Positions 18,341 to 30,446 of a stretch of 64,000 bases of DNA are shown piece by piece. Origin of the DNA: Polynucleobacter necessarius (GTDB taxonomy: Bacteria > Pseudomonadota > Gammaproteobacteria > Burkholderiales > Burkholderiaceae); assembly GCF_900095215.1 (NCBI RefSeq), contig NZ_LT606949.1, positions 837,860 through 901,859 of the forward strand, in the 5' to 3' direction. Position 1 is the stretch's first letter; each line of letters begins with the position of its first letter. The position numbers and the translations under genes were made by a program. A model generated the notes under the pieces. It saw nothing but the letters and a program-made list of their open reading frames with translations, did no database searches and was not told the origin of the DNA.

Positions 18341-20434
18341 ATGAATATGAATTACCACTTTAAACTATTTTCTTACACTCATTTATTTGCTTTAACTCTG
18401 CTCTTATTGACGAGTCCAGCAAGGTCACAAACTCAAGCTGAGTCATTACCTCAATTGGATGTGACTGGTGTGCGAGAGAGCGGACAGGGCTTCCTATCTC
18501 CCAATAAAGTTTTAGCTGGAGATGAGCTCCAAAACAAATTATCGGGAACACTAGGCGCAACGTTAGCGAATGAAGTAGGTGTCGCCGCTACCGGCTATGG
18601 CGCCGGCACCTCAAGGCCAGTGCTTCGCGGCTTGGAGGGTGCGCGTGTACAAATCCTGCAGAATGGCCTGTCTGTAGGAGATGTTTCCAGCATTTCACCG
18701 GATCACGCTGTCGCTAGTCCTATGCAAAACACCCATCAAATTGAGATTTTGCGAGGCGCCTCCGCCCTACTTTATGGCTCTGGTTCAAGTGGTGGTTTAG
18801 TGAACGTTGTAAATGATCGCATTGTGACAAGCATGCCAGATGAAATATCAGGCGCAATGAATACAAGCTATGAAACTGTCAATCAAGGCAAGACGGTCAA
18901 TATCGAGCTTGACGCACCAGCCGGCCCTCTGGCTTTACATTTCGATGCATCAATCAGCAATTCAAATAACTATCGCATTCCTGGATTTGCCGAACAAGGC
19001 GGTCCTAATGCGAACTGGGCCATTAATCCCGGAGAGCCAGTTAATATCCCCTACAGCGGCAAACTCCCCTTCTCCTTTAGCAATCAAAATAGTTTGGGAC
19101 TAGGAGCTAGTTATGTGCGCACAGATGGCTATACCGGCATATCCTTAGAGCGCATGAATCATAGCTACGGAATTTCCACTCCCGATTGTGGATTTATTGA
19201 GCAGTCGCAAAATCGATATGATTTCGCCCACCAGACAAACGATCCTTTTGCAGGATTTAGCTCAGTCAAAATTAGCGCGGCCAATACTAATTACCAACAT
19301 ACCGAATTTACCAACAATGGAGTTGCCTCAACCCAATGGAATAACACCGCAACAGAAGCTAGGTTGGAACTAGCTCACAAAGAGTTTCTGGGATCAAAAG
19401 GAATTTATTGGCACTCAAATCACAGGCGCAACCCTGAACGCAACCGATTTATCAACCAATAGCTATGCCATTGTTCCGCAGACCAAGGCCAACTCGACCG
19501 CGCTCTTCTTGGTTGAAGAAGGAAGGTATGGACCGGTCAAAACCAGCATAGGAGCGCGTTATAACTATGCCACTCAAAACCCAACTTCAGGAACACAGTT
19601 TCCGAGTGCAGCTAGCCAGGATTTCGTACCAAATTCTTATAATCCGCCATTACTACAAAGTCGACAATTTAATCTGGTGTCTTACTCTGTTGGTGGGCTT
19701 CTGGATATTGCCAAAGGCTATGGCCTGGGTCTTGCATACACAGTTTCGCAAAGAGCACCTTCCGCCCAAGAGCTTTACTCTTATGGACCCCATGACTCAA
19801 CGGCGACATTTGATATTGGCAATTCCAACTGAGGAAGAGAAACTTCTCATAATCTAGAGCTAAGTTTTCAAAAGACGCTTGGAATTATCCGTAGCAAGGC
19901 TAGCATTTATAACAATCAATTTAGCAATTTCATATACGGTTACTACACGGGCTCATACAGCAAGGCGAATGAAAACTTTTCAGTTGTCCAAGCATCACAA
20001 GCCAATGCCTCAATACAGGGTGCGGAAGGCGAGCTGAGTTATAACTGGAATGAAACCGGTATTGGTACTCGAGTATTTGGAGATGTGTCGCGCGGAACAT
20101 TTGCATCAGGGGGCAACCTTCCATTACAGCCCGCTCCTCGCCTAGGAGCGGAATTAGGATATCAACTCAATGGCTGGCAGGCGGGCGCTACTTCTACAGC
20201 TACCAGCAAAATAAATTAGCCAGTTGGGAAATCGGACCAACGCCAAGCTATAACCTGGTCAATGCCAACCTCTCCTACACAGAACGCATTGGAAAAGTGA
20301 ATTGGAGCGGCTATTTAATGTTAAAAAATCTCCTAAATGAGGAGATGCGCTATACGACTTCTCAAATGGCTGTGAGGCTATATGCGCCCCAGCCTGGCAG
20401 AAGTTTATTGGTGGGAGTGAGAGCTGCGTTCTAA
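18341..20434 (+). pseudogene. ZnuD-like TonB-dependent outer-membrane receptor, broken
   Basis: The first 373 codons are intact: a signal peptide, then a plug domain with SRPVLRGLEGARVQILQNG, SISPDHAVA and IEILRGASALLYGSG. These segments and the barrel phrases resemble the zinc receptor ZnuD group. A frameshift near 19420, an in-frame TGA at about 19830 (GNSN-stop-GRETSHN) and another shift near 20190 break the barrel. The last strands are readable up to the terminal Phe (LLVGVRAAF), the usual outer-membrane ending. Intact, it would be about 695 residues. Metal uptake through this receptor is lost. Confidence 0.9.
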
Positions 20435-20438
20435 GTGT

Positions 20439-21791
20439 CTATGCGGTAGGTATTAAATCGGCAATACTCTTTGCAGCGCTCATTGAGACTTCACCGTCTT
20501 GTGTCTCAACCATGACTCGCAACAAAGGCTCGGTTCCCGAGGAGCGAATCAGAACCCTACCAACACCTTTAAGCTCACTTTCAACTTGAGCAATTTTCTT
20601 CGTTAACTTTTCATCTAACTTCCACTCATAGCCGGGTTTAAATTTCACATTTAAGAGCACCTGAGGAAACAGAGTTACCGCATCCAACAATTGCGCAAGA
20701 GTCTTTTTAGACTGACTCATCACAGCTAATATTTGCAAGGCGGCAATAGTGCCATCACCCGTAGAGTGGCGATCCAGACAGAGTAAATGTCCAGAACCTT
20801 CCCCGCCTACATCCCAACCATTCTTTTTAAGAAGCTCCAAAACATAACGGTCACCAACGTTTGCGCGCTCAAAGCTGATGCCCAGTGCTTTTATGGCGTT
20901 TTCAACGGCAAAGTTCGTCATCAATGTACCTACGACACCACCAATGTTCAGGACACGATCCACGCGATCTTTGGCCAGCACATAAAGCAACTCATCACCA
21001 TTAAATAATCTGCCAGTAGCATCGACCATTTGCAGGCGGTCAGCATCGCCATCCAAGGCAATGCCAATATCCGCCTTGACCTCTTGGACCTTTGCAATCA
21101 AAGCATCAAGAGCGGTTGCTCCACAGCCATCATTAATATTACGACCATCAGGGTGCACGCCAATAGAAATCACTTCCGCACCCAGCTCATGAAATACATG
21201 CGGCGCGGTGTGATATGCGGCACCATTCGCGCAATCTACAACAATCTTCAGACCCTTAAGATTAAGACTGCCTGGAGCTGTAGATTTACAAAATTCAATG
21301 TATCTACCAGCAGCGTCATCCAACCGATAGGCCTTCCCCAAATCTTTTGAACTTACGCACCCTATTGGGTCTTCCAATTCTTTTTCAATAGCCAATTCAA
21401 AATCATCAGAAAACTTATCGCCATCCGCGGAAAAGAATTTGATACCGTTATCTTGATATGGATTATGAGAGGCGGAGATAACCAATCCAGCGGAGAGACG
21501 GAGTGCTCTTGTGAGATAAGCCACACCAGGCGTTGGAATGGGCCCACATAACATGACGTCAACGCCAGCGGCAGCAAAGCCAGCCTCTAAAGATGCCTCT
21601 AGCAAATAGCCCGAAACGCGGGTATCTTTGCCAATTAATATTTGGCAACGCTCTCCTGGTTTGGCAGCGCGAGACAATACGTTGCCAGCCGCATAACCTA
21701 AGCGAGTCATAAATTCCGGGACGATTGGAAATTTTCCAACCTCACCACGAATTCCGTCAGTACCAAAGTATTGTTTTTTCATGCTTTTCAT
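20439..21791 (-). CDS. glmM: Phosphoglucosamine mutase
   Basis: GlmM turns glucosamine-6-phosphate into glucosamine-1-phosphate for UDP-GlcNAc and peptidoglycan synthesis. The 450-residue product has the substrate start FGTDGIRG, the phosphoserine loop SASHNP (active Ser about 108), the metal loop DGDADR and the C-terminal phosphate site [12 protein letters not shown]. The ATG at 21782 ([10 protein letters not shown]) may be the real start rather than 21791. The order ftsH-folP-glmM on one strand is conserved in proteobacteria, with nine bases between folP and glmM. Confidence 0.95.
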   Translation of the reverse strand: MKSMKKQYFGTDGIRGEVGKFPIVPEFMTRLGYAAGNVLSRAAKPGERCQILIGKDTRVSGYLLEASLEAGFAAAGVDVMLCGPIPTPGVAYLTRALRLSAGLVISASHNPYQDNGIKFFSADGDKFSDDFELAIEKELEDPIGCVSSKDLGKAYRLDDAAGRYIEFCKSTAPGSLNLKGLKIVVDCANGAAYHTAPHVFHELGAEVISIGVHPDGRNINDGCGATALDALIAKVQEVKADIGIALDGDADRLQMVDATGRLFNGDELLYVLAKDRVDRVLNIGGVVGTLMTNFAVENAIKALGISFERANVGDRYVLELLKKNGWDVGGEGSGHLLCLDRHSTGDGTIAALQILAVMSQSKKTLAQLLDAVTLFPQVLLNVKFKPGYEWKLDEKLTKKIAQVESELKGVGRVLIRSSGTEPLLRVMVETQDGEVSMSAAKSIADLIPTA

Positions 21792-21799
21792 TATAAAAC

Positions 21800-22678
21800 T
21801 TAGACCGATCCCATTGTTTCAATAGCCTCGCAGAGCTTTAGGGCATCAACCGTCTCAGCAACGTCATGGACTCGGACAATTTTGGCGCCACGATCTGCGG
21901 CCATAACGGCTTCGGCTATGCTGGGAGCAACTCGCTCATTAGTGTCTTTGCCGGTAATTTTCCCGATCATCGATTTTCGGGAGATGCCAGCCAATACCGG
22001 AAACCCTAGAGAAGAAAAATCTGCAAAGTTTCTGAGCATGTTGGGGTTATGCTCCAAGCTCTTTCCAAAACTAAATCCCAGATCAATGGCGATACGTTCA
22101 ATGGCGCTCCCCATGGAAATCAATAGATCAGCACGCTCTTTTAGAAATTGATTTACTTCTGCAATAACATTCTTGTATTCAGGATTAAATTGCATACTCA
22201 CGGGATCGCGTTGCATATGCATTAATACAATGCCACAGTTGTGACTTTCTGAAACGGAATGTACAGAGCCCATCTGTCTCAATGCCCACATATCATTTAC
22301 GCAATCTACGCCAGCAAGTAAAGCCCGGCGCATTGTTTCTGATTTATAGGTATCAATGGAAAGCGGAACGCCGCAATTTTTGAGCCCCTCAATCACTGGG
22401 CGCACCCTATCCAACTCTTCTTGAAGCCGTACCGGATCTGCCCCCGGTCTTGTAGATTCTCCGCCAATATCAATAAGATCAACACCATCGGCAATCATCA
22501 CCTCTGCCCTGGCGATAGCATCCTTCGCGGTGCTGAATTTTCCGCAATCAGAGAATGAATCGGGAGTCGCATTGCGAATGCCCATCACGATTGGGCGCTT
22601 ACGTTTTGTGAAATCAAAAAGAAAACGCCCAAAACGCCAAGTTGTGGACCTCTCTTGCTGACCTTGATAACGCATCAA
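21800..22678 (-). CDS. folP: Dihydropteroate synthase (some conserved residues altered)
   Basis: FolP joins pterin pyrophosphate and p-aminobenzoate in folate synthesis. The 292-residue product has the TIM-barrel motifs NATPDSFSD (37-44), GGESTRPGA (72-80), [22 protein letters not shown] (232-239) and [12 protein letters not shown]. Several strongly conserved positions differ: the usual NVTPDSFSDGG reads [11 protein letters not shown], and the usual D-P-G-F-G-F-G-K reads D199-L-G-F-S-F-G-K206. The frame is open and the length normal, so I call it a gene, but activity may be reduced. It lies 21 bases after ftsH. Confidence 0.88.
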   Translation of the reverse strand: MMRYQGQQERSTTWRFGRFLFDFTKRKRPIVMGIRNATPDSFSDCGKFSTAKDAIARAEVMIADGVDLIDIGGESTRPGADPVRLQEELDRVRPVIEGLKNCGVPLSIDTYKSETMRRALLAGVDCVNDMWALRQMGSVHSVSESHNCGIVLMHMQRDPVSMQFNPEYKNVIAEVNQFLKERADLLISMGSAIERIAIDLGFSFGKSLEHNPNMLRNFADFSSLGFPVLAGISRKSMIGKITGKDTNERVAPSIAEAVMAADRGAKIVRVHDVAETVDALKLCEAIETMGSV

Positions 22679-22699
22679 CGATCGAACTTATTGCTTTAC

Positions 22700-24577
22700 T
22701 TATGCGGTAGCGGGAGCGCTACCAGCTGCCGGGCCAGGCGTCCCAGCGGAATTGCCAAACTGAGTTGCTGGCGGCGGTTTTGGCGCACGTGGTGGGCGAC
22801 CTTCCATGATGTCGTTGATTTGCTCGGCATCAATAGTTTCCCACTCTAGTAAAGCAGCAACCATTGCCTCAACCTTGTCGCGATTTTGCTCCAATATTGA
22901 TCTTGCCAGCGCATACTGACTATCAATCAAAGTGCGAATTTCCGCATCTACTTTTTGTTGAGTCAACTCAGAAACAGTTTTAGTGCTGTTGCGCCCAAAC
23001 ATGCTTTCAGGTTCTGTATCGACATACACCATGATGCCCAAGCTATCACTCATGCCATAGCGAGTTACCATATCGCGAGCCATCTTCGTGGCACGTTCAA
23101 AGTCATTGGATGCGCCAGTACTCATGGAATGCATGAAGACTTCTTCTGCCGCACGACCACCAAATAAGATTGCCAACTCTCCCAACATGCGATCTTTATA
23201 TAGATTCACACGATCAAATTCCGGTAATTGCCAAGTCACACCTAACGCCATGCCGCGCGGCATGATTGTCACTTTATGAACAGGGTCCGCTTTTGGCAGC
23301 ACCTTAGCGACAACCGCATGTCCAGACTCGTGATAAGCCGTATTGCGACGCTCTTCTTCGCGCATTACCGCAGACTTACGCTCAGGGCCCATGTAGATCT
23401 TATCTTTAGCATCTTCAAAGTCTTTCATATCAACGGAGCGCTTGTTGCGACGAGCGGCGAACAAAGCCGCTTCATTTACTAGGTTTGCTAAATCAGCGCC
23501 AGAGAATCCAGGAGTACCACGAGCCAAGACCGCAGCATTCACATCTGGATCAATGGGAACCTTACGTATGTGAACTTGCAGAATCTGTTCACGACCACGA
23601 ATATCAGGCAAACCAACATGAACCTGACGGTCAAATCGACCCGGTCTGAGCAATGCCTTATCCAATACATCGGAACGGTTTGTTGCGGCGACCACGATCA
23701 CGCCACTATTGCTTTCAAAGCCATCCATTTCAACCAGCATTTGGTTTAAGGTCTGTTCGCGCTCATCATTACCGCCGCCCATACCAGCGCCACGATGACG
23801 GCCAACCGCATCGATCTCATCGATAAAAATGATGCAAGGGGAATTCTTTTTGGCATTCTCAAACATGTCTCGAACACGTGAAGCGCCAACACCTACAAAC
23901 ATTTCCACAAAATCAGAGCCGGAGATGGAGAAGAAAGGAACTTTAGCTTCGCCCGCAATCGCACGCGCTAAAAGGGTCTTACCGGTACCCGGAGGACCAA
24001 CAAGTAAAACGCCATGAGGTATGCGACCGCCTAGTTTTTGAAACTTTTGTGAATCCTTTAAGAAGTCTACTAATTCAAACACCTCTTCTTTAGCTTCATC
24101 GCATCCAGCAACGTCTGCGAAGGTTACGGTATTGCTATTCTCATCAATTAAGCGCGCTTTAGATTTACCAAAGGAGAATGCGCCGCCTTTGCCGCCACCT
24201 TGCATTTGGCGCATCATGAAAAACCAAAAGCCAATAATCAATAGCGTTGGTCCAAGATAGTACAAAGCTGAAACCAGCATATTAGGCTCGTCTTCCGCTT
24301 TGCCAGTCACTTGAACGCCATACTTCATCAAATCACCGACCATCCAGATATCGCCTGGAGAAATAATCGAATACCTATTGCCGTCAGCAGGCGTAACCTG
24401 CAATGTGCGCCCTTGAACATCGACACGCTTTACTTTTCCTGCTTTCGCGTCATCCATGAATTGGGAATAGGTAACCTGATTCTGGTCCTTGGGCTTATCA
24501 AACTGTTTAAAAACAGTAAAAAGCACCAAGCCCACAATGAGCCACACACCGATTTTTTGGAACATATTGCTGTTCAA
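22700..24577 (-). CDS. ftsH: ATP-dependent zinc metalloprotease FtsH
   Basis: FtsH degrades membrane and short-lived soluble proteins. The 625-residue product has two membrane segments (about 9-24 and 103-122), Walker A GPPGTGKT at 194-201, Walker [10 protein letters not shown] at 251-259, the second region of homology and the zinc motif HESGH at 416-420. The C-terminus is Ala/Pro-rich (PRAPKPPPA). Length fits. It follows rlmE and precedes folP, the usual order. Confidence 0.97.
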   Translation of the reverse strand: MNSNMFQKIGVWLIVGLVLFTVFKQFDKPKDQNQVTYSQFMDDAKAGKVKRVDVQGRTLQVTPADGNRYSIISPGDIWMVGDLMKYGVQVTGKAEDEPNMLVSALYYLGPTLLIIGFWFFMMRQMQGGGKGGAFSFGKSKARLIDENSNTVTFADVAGCDEAKEEVFELVDFLKDSQKFQKLGGRIPHGVLLVGPPGTGKTLLARAIAGEAKVPFFSISGSDFVEMFVGVGASRVRDMFENAKKNSPCIIFIDEIDAVGRHRGAGMGGGNDEREQTLNQMLVEMDGFESNSGVIVVAATNRSDVLDKALLRPGRFDRQVHVGLPDIRGREQILQVHIRKVPIDPDVNAAVLARGTPGFSGADLANLVNEAALFAARRNKRSVDMKDFEDAKDKIYMGPERKSAVMREEERRNTAYHESGHAVVAKVLPKADPVHKVTIMPRGMALGVTWQLPEFDRVNLYKDRMLGELAILFGGRAAEEVFMHSMSTGASNDFERATKMARDMVTRYGMSDSLGIMVYVDTEPESMFGRNSTKTVSELTQQKVDAEIRTLIDSQYALARSILEQNRDKVEAMVAALLEWETIDAEQINDIMEGRPPRAPKPPPATQFGNSAGTPGPAAGSAPATA

Positions 24578-24721
24578 AATGAGTCCTTTTCTGGATTGGT
24601 CCAGGAGTTAAAGCGAATCGCTACCAAAGTATTTGATTCTACTACCACCCTGTTTCAAGAGCTAATGGCGTATTTATTTAATAAACCCCTATAAAACGGG
24701 GTTATTGATGGCATTTAAGAT

Positions 24722-25396
24722 CTATTTCGGCGGTTTTAGGTTTCGCCCCAGAAGAAATATCTCCGCAGAGCGTGCTCGGGATGCCTTTGGCTTTCTAGAG
24801 ACAACCGTTTTGAAGACCTTTTTAAAAGACTCAACAATCTGGCTATAGCCGCTGCCGTTAAAGCACTTTATTAACAATGCGCCTTCGGGCTTTAGATGTG
24901 CGACAGCAAAATCGAGTGCAATTTCCGCCAAAAAGGCCATTCTGGCTGCATCAGATACACCAACACCCGATAAGTTTGGGGCCATGTCTGACAATACCAA
25001 GTCCACTTTGCCTTCCGCATCCTTAGGCAGCAAAGCCTCCAATGCGGCAAGCCCCTCATCCTCACGGACATCGCCTTGAATAAAACTAACATCCGCAATA
25101 GCTTCCATAGGCAAAATATCAATAGCGATGATTTGCCCGTCTGGTTTTCCTGACTCTATCTTGGGATTGCTTTTGCCTAGCTCCGTTAAACGGTTGCGAG
25201 CGTACTGAGACCAGCTTCCCGGGGCGCTCCCAAGGTCAACAATAGTCATGCCTGCTTTGATGAGGTGATCCTGCCCGTCAATTTCACTGAGCTTATAAGC
25301 CGCCCTTGCACGATAGTCCTCTTTCTGAGCCATCTTCACATAGGGATCAGTTAAATGATCCTGCAACCAACTTTTATTCAATTTATTCTTTGCCAC
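24722..25396 (-). CDS. rlmE: 23S rRNA 2'-O-ribose U2552 methyltransferase
   Basis: RlmE (FtsJ/RrmJ) methylates U2552 in the ribosomal A loop. The 224-residue protein has the SAM motif [10 protein letters not shown] at 53-62 and the K-D-K catalytic set: K35 in AAYKL, the Asp of LVLSDMAPN and the Lys of [10 protein letters not shown]. It is divergent from yhbY across 126 bases and sits before ftsH, as in most proteobacteria. Confidence 0.95.
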   Translation of the reverse strand: MAKNKLNKSWLQDHLTDPYVKMAQKEDYRARAAYKLSEIDGQDHLIKAGMTIVDLGSAPGSWSQYARNRLTELGKSNPKIESGKPDGQIIAIDILPMEAIADVSFIQGDVREDEGLAALEALLPKDAEGKVDLVLSDMAPNLSGVGVSDAARMAFLAEIALDFAVAHLKPEGALLIKCFNGSGYSQIVESFKKVFKTVVSRKPKASRARSAEIFLLGRNLKPPK

Positions 25397-25522
25397 AACT
25401 TACCAACTTTCAACTAGCATTTTCTTGGTTTCTGCCGCCTAAAGCAAAAGGAATTAAAGGAAAATCGCTACATTCACTCTAATGTGACGGATTTTGACAA
25501 TGAATGCTCTATCATCAAGCCC

Positions 25523-26149
25523 ATGACTTCTCTGATTCTTACCCCCGCACAACGCAAATCTCTTAAAGCTGACGCACATGACTTAAGTCCTGTTGTTATG
25601 GTCGGCGGAGATGGCTTAACTCCAGCCGTAGTTAAAGAGGCGAAGCTAGCTATTAATCACCATGGCTTAATCAAGATCCACGTTTTTGGTGATGATCGTA
25701 AAGTTCGCGTCGCAATTTATGAAGAGCTATGCGATACATTAGATGCGGCACCAGTTCAGCATATCGGTAAATTGCTTGTACTCTGGAAACCAAAGGACGC
25801 TGTTGAAGAAGCGTTCAGTAATCTTGTGCGCTCAAGCAAGCAAACCAAAAAATCCTTACAAGCGCCGCGCACAAAACGTCAGCCTAATCGCGCAGCCCCC
25901 AAAGCTGGAGTACGCACAAGCACTTCCGAGCGCTCAGACCGCCGTTCTGCCTCTAACGCATCTCCATTTGCGCGCGCTGCAGCCGTTAAGTCTGCAACAC
26001 CCAAGAAAAGGGTTGTGCGTTCAGAGGCCGCTGAGTCAAAAATTGGCTGGTCCTCCCCTGGCTACAGAAAAGCTGCTGCAGCACCAGCACCGATTAAGAA
26101 ACGCAAAGTCAGCATGAGTAGCACCAAAAATAAATCATTGGGCTCTTGA
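25523..26149 (+). CDS. yhbY: YhbY-family RNA-binding protein with basic tail
   Basis: The first 90 or so residues form a CRS1-YhbY domain: LTPAQRKSLKADAHDLSPVV, then GGDGLTPAVVKEAKLAINHHGLIKI. The domain binds RNA and is linked to 50S ribosome assembly. The remaining 110 residues are a Lys/Arg/Ala/Ser-rich low-complexity tail, much longer than in E. coli YhbY (97 residues in total) but common in Burkholderiales. ATG at 25523 is preferred over an upstream GTG at 25484, since it starts at the domain boundary. Confidence 0.9.
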   Translation: MTSLILTPAQRKSLKADAHDLSPVVMVGGDGLTPAVVKEAKLAINHHGLIKIHVFGDDRKVRVAIYEELCDTLDAAPVQHIGKLLVLWKPKDAVEEAFSNLVRSSKQTKKSLQAPRTKRQPNRAAPKAGVRTSTSERSDRRSASNASPFARAAAVKSATPKKRVVRSEAAESKIGWSSPGYRKAAAAPAPIKKRKVSMSSTKNKSLGS

Positions 26150-26164
26150 TTAAAGATCTCAAAC

Positions 26165-26189
26165 AAAACGCCGCTAGTCGGCGTTTTTT
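26165..26189. terminator. Terminator between yhbY and the DUF4149 gene
   Basis: The inverted repeat AAAACGCCG / CGGCGTTTT with loop CTAGT is followed by six T residues on the plus strand and flanked by an A-rich stretch that gives a T-run on the minus strand. It can serve both convergent genes. The DUF4149 stop codon lies inside the hairpin loop. Confidence 0.88.
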
Positions 26190-26647
26190 GTTGCGTGCCA
26201 CACCAGCACCAGACCCAATAATGATTGGATCATAAATAACACATTAGAGACTCCATGAAGTCGACAAAATAAATTCGCATTACTTGATTCTCGTACCGAT
26301 AAACCCAAGTACAAGGCCTGATCTCTTAAGGAATTCATCCACGGTATGAGAATAAATGCAGCACCAACAGTACAAGTCAACATCCCAAGCAATAGCCAGC
26401 GTGCAATACGAAACTGAGAGTTGCCAAGTCGAACCAAGTGGTTAGCCATCACCATCAGTATCACGCTAATGAGAACGCCAATGTAGGCAGTTGATTTGAA
26501 TAGGGATGCCGCAATCATTCCTGAAACCTGTCTGTCGCCAAAGCTGGAAAAAAGAACTGGCACCACTAAAAATCCAATAGAAATCAAGCTACCAACCCAG
26601 AGACCTGACATCAGGCGAAAGATTCTCTGGGTCTGCTGTTGATGCAT
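26174..26647 (-). CDS. DUF4149 membrane protein
   Basis: This 157-residue protein has four membrane segments. Features are the N-terminal IFRLMSGLWVGSLISIGFLVVPVLF, a second helix near TAYIGVLISVILMVM, and the late LHGVSNVLFMIQSLLGLVLVW, all typical of DUF4149. Function is unknown. The first codon overlaps the greA stop by one base, so it is probably translated from the carAB-greA side transcript. Its place between greA and yhbY is conserved in beta-proteobacteria. Confidence 0.85.
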   Translation of the reverse strand: MHQQQTQRIFRLMSGLWVGSLISIGFLVVPVLFSSFGDRQVSGMIAASLFKSTAYIGVLISVILMVMANHLVRLGNSQFRIARWLLLGMLTCTVGAAFILIPWMNSLRDQALYLGLSVRESSNANLFCRLHGVSNVLFMIQSLLGLVLVWHATKNAD

Positions 26648-27123
26648 TAGACGTAACGCACAGCCAAGATTTCTACCTCTCGATTTCCACCAGAGGCCTG
26701 GACTCCCACAACATCGCCCTCTTCTTTGCTGATTAAGGCACGGGCAATTGGTGAGCTAATAGAGATTTTGTTTGAAGCAATATCAGCCTCATCATCGCCG
26801 ACGATTTGATAGGTGAACTTAGTGCCATCTTCAAGATCTTCGAGATCCACGGTGGCGCCAAATACCACTCGGCCAGTCACATCAAGTGATGCAGGATCAA
26901 TAATTTGAGCGGCCGAGAGCTTACCTTCTAGCTCTTGAATGCGCCCTTCAATAAAGCCTTGCTTTTCTTTGGCGGCATCATATTCAGCATTCTCAGAAAG
27001 ATCGCCTTGAGCGCGAGCCTCGGCAATTGCATTAATCACTGCAGGACGTTCAACGTGCTTAAGGCGCTGCAACTCCTCTTTGAGGAGTTCCGCACCACGC
27101 TTAGTAATCGGAATTGTGCTCAT
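26647..27123 (-). CDS. greA: Transcription elongation factor GreA
   Basis: GreA rescues backtracked RNA polymerase by stimulating transcript cleavage. The 158-residue protein starts with [18 protein letters not shown] and has the coiled-coil N-terminus, with the acidic tip in [18 protein letters not shown] (Asp and Glu of the loop reach the polymerase active site). The C-terminal FKBP-like part includes [11 protein letters not shown] and the SPIARALI segment. Length is normal. It is 59 bases after carB. Confidence 0.96.
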   Translation of the reverse strand: MSTIPITKRGAELLKEELQRLKHVERPAVINAIAEARAQGDLSENAEYDAAKEKQGFIEGRIQELEGKLSAAQIIDPASLDVTGRVVFGATVDLEDLEDGTKFTYQIVGDDEADIASNKISISSPIARALISKEEGDVVGVQASGGNREVEILAVRYV

Positions 27124-27182
27124 ACAACCAACCTAACTTAAAATTCTTGCGCAAAATTACGCATACAAAAGTCAATTTTAGA

Positions 27183-30100
27183 TTAAATAAGCGCCCGATG
27201 TAAGCCCTGCAAGGAATAGACCTCAAGCGACTCTAGCTTTCCATTCTGGGATGCTAACAAGCCATCCATGACGGCACGTGCCGCACTGATAGTTGTGTAA
27301 TACGTCACGCCATTGGCTTGGGCGCTGGTGCGAATGGATCTAGAGTCAGCAATGGCGGTACGAGTTTCATCCACCGTAGTAAATACCAATGAGATCTCGC
27401 CATTCTTAATGAAATCCACAATATGCGGACGACCATCTTTCACCTTATTCACTACTCGAACTGGTAAACCAGCTGCCTCAATTGCGGCGGCCGTTCCATT
27501 GGTAGCCACCATTGGAAAGCCAAGCTGATGCAATAACTTAGCCACTTCAACCGCTTTAGGCTTATCACTATCTTTTACGGTCAGAAGAGCTGTGCCGCCC
27601 TTCGGCAGCTTAATACCCGCACCCAACTGAGACTTAAACAAAGCTTCACCGAAGGTTTTGCCAACACCCATCACCTCACCGGTAGAGCGCATCTCAGGCC
27701 CCAGAATTGGATCAATACCAGGGAATTTGTTAAATGGGAAGACTGCTTCCTTGACTGAAAAATAAGGAGGCTTCACTTCAGCTTTGATACCTTGCTGCGC
27801 CAGCTTCTGACCGACCATACAACGGGCGGCAATTTTTGCTAGTTGCAGACCAGAAGCCTTAGATACAAATGGCACAGTACGGGACGCACGTGGATTAACC
27901 TCAAGAACATAGATCACATCTTTGCCATCCACATTTTGGATAGCAAACTGAACGTTCATCAAACCAACCACATTCAATCCCTTAGCCATTGCCGCTGTTT
28001 GACGTTTAATTTCTTCAACCGTAGCATCCGATAAGGAGTATGGAGGCAGAGAACACGCTGAATCACCAGAGTGAACGCCAGCCTGCTCAATATGCTCCAT
28101 AACACCGCCAATAAACACGGTCCCACCATCGCTAATGCAATCCACATCACACTCAATTGCATCGTTAAGGAAGCGATCTAAGAGCACTGGGGAGTCATGC
28201 GACACTTTTACTGCTTCGCGCATATAACGCTCTAAGTCACGTCCATCATGAACCATTTCCATTGCACGACCACCTAAAACATAGGATGGGCGAACAACTA
28301 ATGGGTAACCAATTTCTTCAGCTAACTTAAGAGCCTCTTCCTCGGTGCGCGCAGTTCGGTTAGGCGGCTGACGCAGACCAAGGTCTTGCAATAGCTTTTG
28401 GAAACGTTCGCGATCTTCTGCAGCGTCAATCATATCTGGTGAAGTGCCGATAATTGGCACGCCATTGCGCTCAAGATCTAAAGCCAATTTCAAAGGTGTT
28501 TGGCCTCCATACTGAACGATGACGCCCTTTGGCTTTTCTTTAGCCACAATTTCTAATACGTCTTCAAGAGTCAGCGGCTCAAAGTAGAGGCGATCGGACG
28601 TGTCATAGTCGGTTGAAACTGTTTCAGGGTTGCAGTTAACCATGATGGTTTCATAGCCATCATCGCGCATTGCTAGGGCAGCATGTACGCAGCAATAGTC
28701 AAACTCAATACCTTGACCAATACGATTCGGGCCTCCGCCCAAAACCATGATCTTTTCTTTATTGGTTGGCTGTGACTCGCACTCGCCATGCTCTGCTTCA
28801 TACGTTGAATACAGGTAGGCAGTGTTTGTGGAGAATTCCGCTGCGCAGGTATCTACACGCTTATACACAGGGACCACTTTTAAGCGATGACGTGCAGCGC
28901 GAACTGAAGCGGCATCAATGCCCAATAACTTTGCTAAGCGACGATCAGAAAAGCCTTTTTGCTTTACAAAGCGTAATTCTGGAGCAGTCAGGCTATCAAT
29001 CTTGCGCTGTTTAAGTTCAGCCTCAATGGTGATGAGCTCTTCGATTTGCTCTAAGAACCAAGGATCCACTTTCGTCTCGCTATAGATCTCATCAAGACCC
29101 ATACCCATACGGAATGCATCTGCCAGATACCAAATACGATCTGGACCCGGTTCATTAATTTCATTGATGATGTCATCAAGGTCTGTAGATACTTCATCAA
29201 GACCATCAACCCCAACCTCAAGACCACGAAGCGCTTTGTGGAAAGACTCTTGGAAAGTGCGGCCAATCGCCATCACCTCACCAACAGATTTCATTTGAGT
29301 TGTTAAACGAGAATCTGCTTGTGGGAATTTCTCAAAGGCAAAGCGTGGAATCTTAGTAACCACGTAATCAATTGAAGGCTCAAAGGATGCTGGTGTAGCG
29401 CCACCAGTAATGTCATTCTTCAATTCATCCAATGTGTAGCCTACCGCTAATTTGGCGGCAATCTTTGCAATTGGGAAGCCAGTTGCTTTTGAAGCCAATG
29501 CGGATGAACGCGATACGCGTGGGTTCATTTCAATGACAATCATGCGGCCATCGACTGGATTAATAGAGAACTGCACGTTAGACCCGCCAGTATCAACACC
29601 AATTTCCCTGAGAACCGCAATCGATGCATTACGCATGATTTGATACTCTTTGTCTGTCAAAGTCTGCGCAGGAGCAACCGTAATGGAGTCTCCAGTATGC
29701 ACACCCATTGGGTCTAAGTTTTCAATAGAGCAAACAATGATGCAATTGTCGTTGCGATCACGCACCACTTCCATCTCGAACTCTTTCCAGCCCAAAAGAG
29801 ACTCTTCAATCAAGAGCTCGCGCGTTGGCGATAAATCAAGACCGCGTTTGCAAATCTCTTCAAATTCTTCTCGGTTATAAGCAATACCACCGCCAGACCC
29901 ACCCATAGTGAAGGAAGGTCGAATGACCACAGGGAAGCCTGAGCTGCCGGTTTCCTTTTGAATGCGCTGCTGCACTTCATAAGCCTCATCCATTGAATGG
30001 GCAATACCGGAGTTCGCAGAGCCCAAACCAATTTTGGTCATGGCTTCTTTAAATTTCTGGCGATCTTCTGCTTTATCAATTGCTTCTGGAGACGCGCCAA

Positions 30101-30446
30101 TAAGTTCACAACCGTATTTTGCTAAAACACCGTGACGATGTAAATCGAGTGCGCAATTGAGCGCTGTTTGGCCACCCATGGTTGGGAGAATCGCATCAGG
30201 CTTCTCGGTAGAAATAATACGCTCAACTACCTCCCAAGTAATAGGCTCAATGTAAGTCACAGCAGCCATTTCCGGGTCGGTCATGATGGTTGCAGGATTG
30301 CTGTTTACCAAAATCACTTTGTAACCTTCATCACGCAAAGCTTTACAAGCTTGCGCGCCGGAGTAGTCAAACTCACAGGCCTGACCAATGACAATGGGGC
30401 CAGCACCAATAATTAAGATGCTCTTAATGTCGCTACGCTTAGGCAT
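27183..30446 (-). CDS. carB: Carbamoyl-phosphate synthase large subunit
   Basis: CarB makes carbamoyl phosphate from ammonia, bicarbonate and two ATP for arginine and pyrimidine synthesis. The 1087-residue protein begins with [23 protein letters not shown] and carries two ATP-grasp halves (repeated pattern [33 protein letters not shown] and [15 protein letters not shown]) plus a C-terminal regulatory MGS domain. Length fits (1073 in E. coli). The start codon shares one base with the carA stop, consistent with coupled translation of the two subunits. Confidence 0.97.
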   Translation of the reverse strand: MPKRSDIKSILIIGAGPIVIGQACEFDYSGAQACKALRDEGYKVILVNSNPATIMTDPEMAAVTYIEPITWEVVERIISTEKPDAILPTMGGQTALNCALDLHRHGVLAKYGCELIGASPEAIDKAEDRQKFKEAMTKIGLGSANSGIAHSMDEAYEVQQRIQKETGSSGFPVVIRPSFTMGGSGGGIAYNREEFEEICKRGLDLSPTRELLIEESLLGWKEFEMEVVRDRNDNCIIVCSIENLDPMGVHTGDSITVAPAQTLTDKEYQIMRNASIAVLREIGVDTGGSNVQFSINPVDGRMIVIEMNPRVSRSSALASKATGFPIAKIAAKLAVGYTLDELKNDITGGATPASFEPSIDYVVTKIPRFAFEKFPQADSRLTTQMKSVGEVMAIGRTFQESFHKALRGLEVGVDGLDEVSTDLDDIINEINEPGPDRIWYLADAFRMGMGLDEIYSETKVDPWFLEQIEELITIEAELKQRKIDSLTAPELRFVKQKGFSDRRLAKLLGIDAASVRAARHRLKVVPVYKRVDTCAAEFSTNTAYLYSTYEAEHGECESQPTNKEKIMVLGGGPNRIGQGIEFDYCCVHAALAMRDDGYETIMVNCNPETVSTDYDTSDRLYFEPLTLEDVLEIVAKEKPKGVIVQYGGQTPLKLALDLERNGVPIIGTSPDMIDAAEDRERFQKLLQDLGLRQPPNRTARTEEEALKLAEEIGYPLVVRPSYVLGGRAMEMVHDGRDLERYMREAVKVSHDSPVLLDRFLNDAIECDVDCISDGGTVFIGGVMEHIEQAGVHSGDSACSLPPYSLSDATVEEIKRQTAAMAKGLNVVGLMNVQFAIQNVDGKDVIYVLEVNPRASRTVPFVSKASGLQLAKIAARCMVGQKLAQQGIKAEVKPPYFSVKEAVFPFNKFPGIDPILGPEMRSTGEVMGVGKTFGEALFKSQLGAGIKLPKGGTALLTVKDSDKPKAVEVAKLLHQLGFPMVATNGTAAAIEAAGLPVRVVNKVKDGRPHIVDFIKNGEISLVFTTVDETRTAIADSRSIRTSAQANGVTYYTTISAARAVMDGLLASQNGKLESLEVYSLQGLHRALI

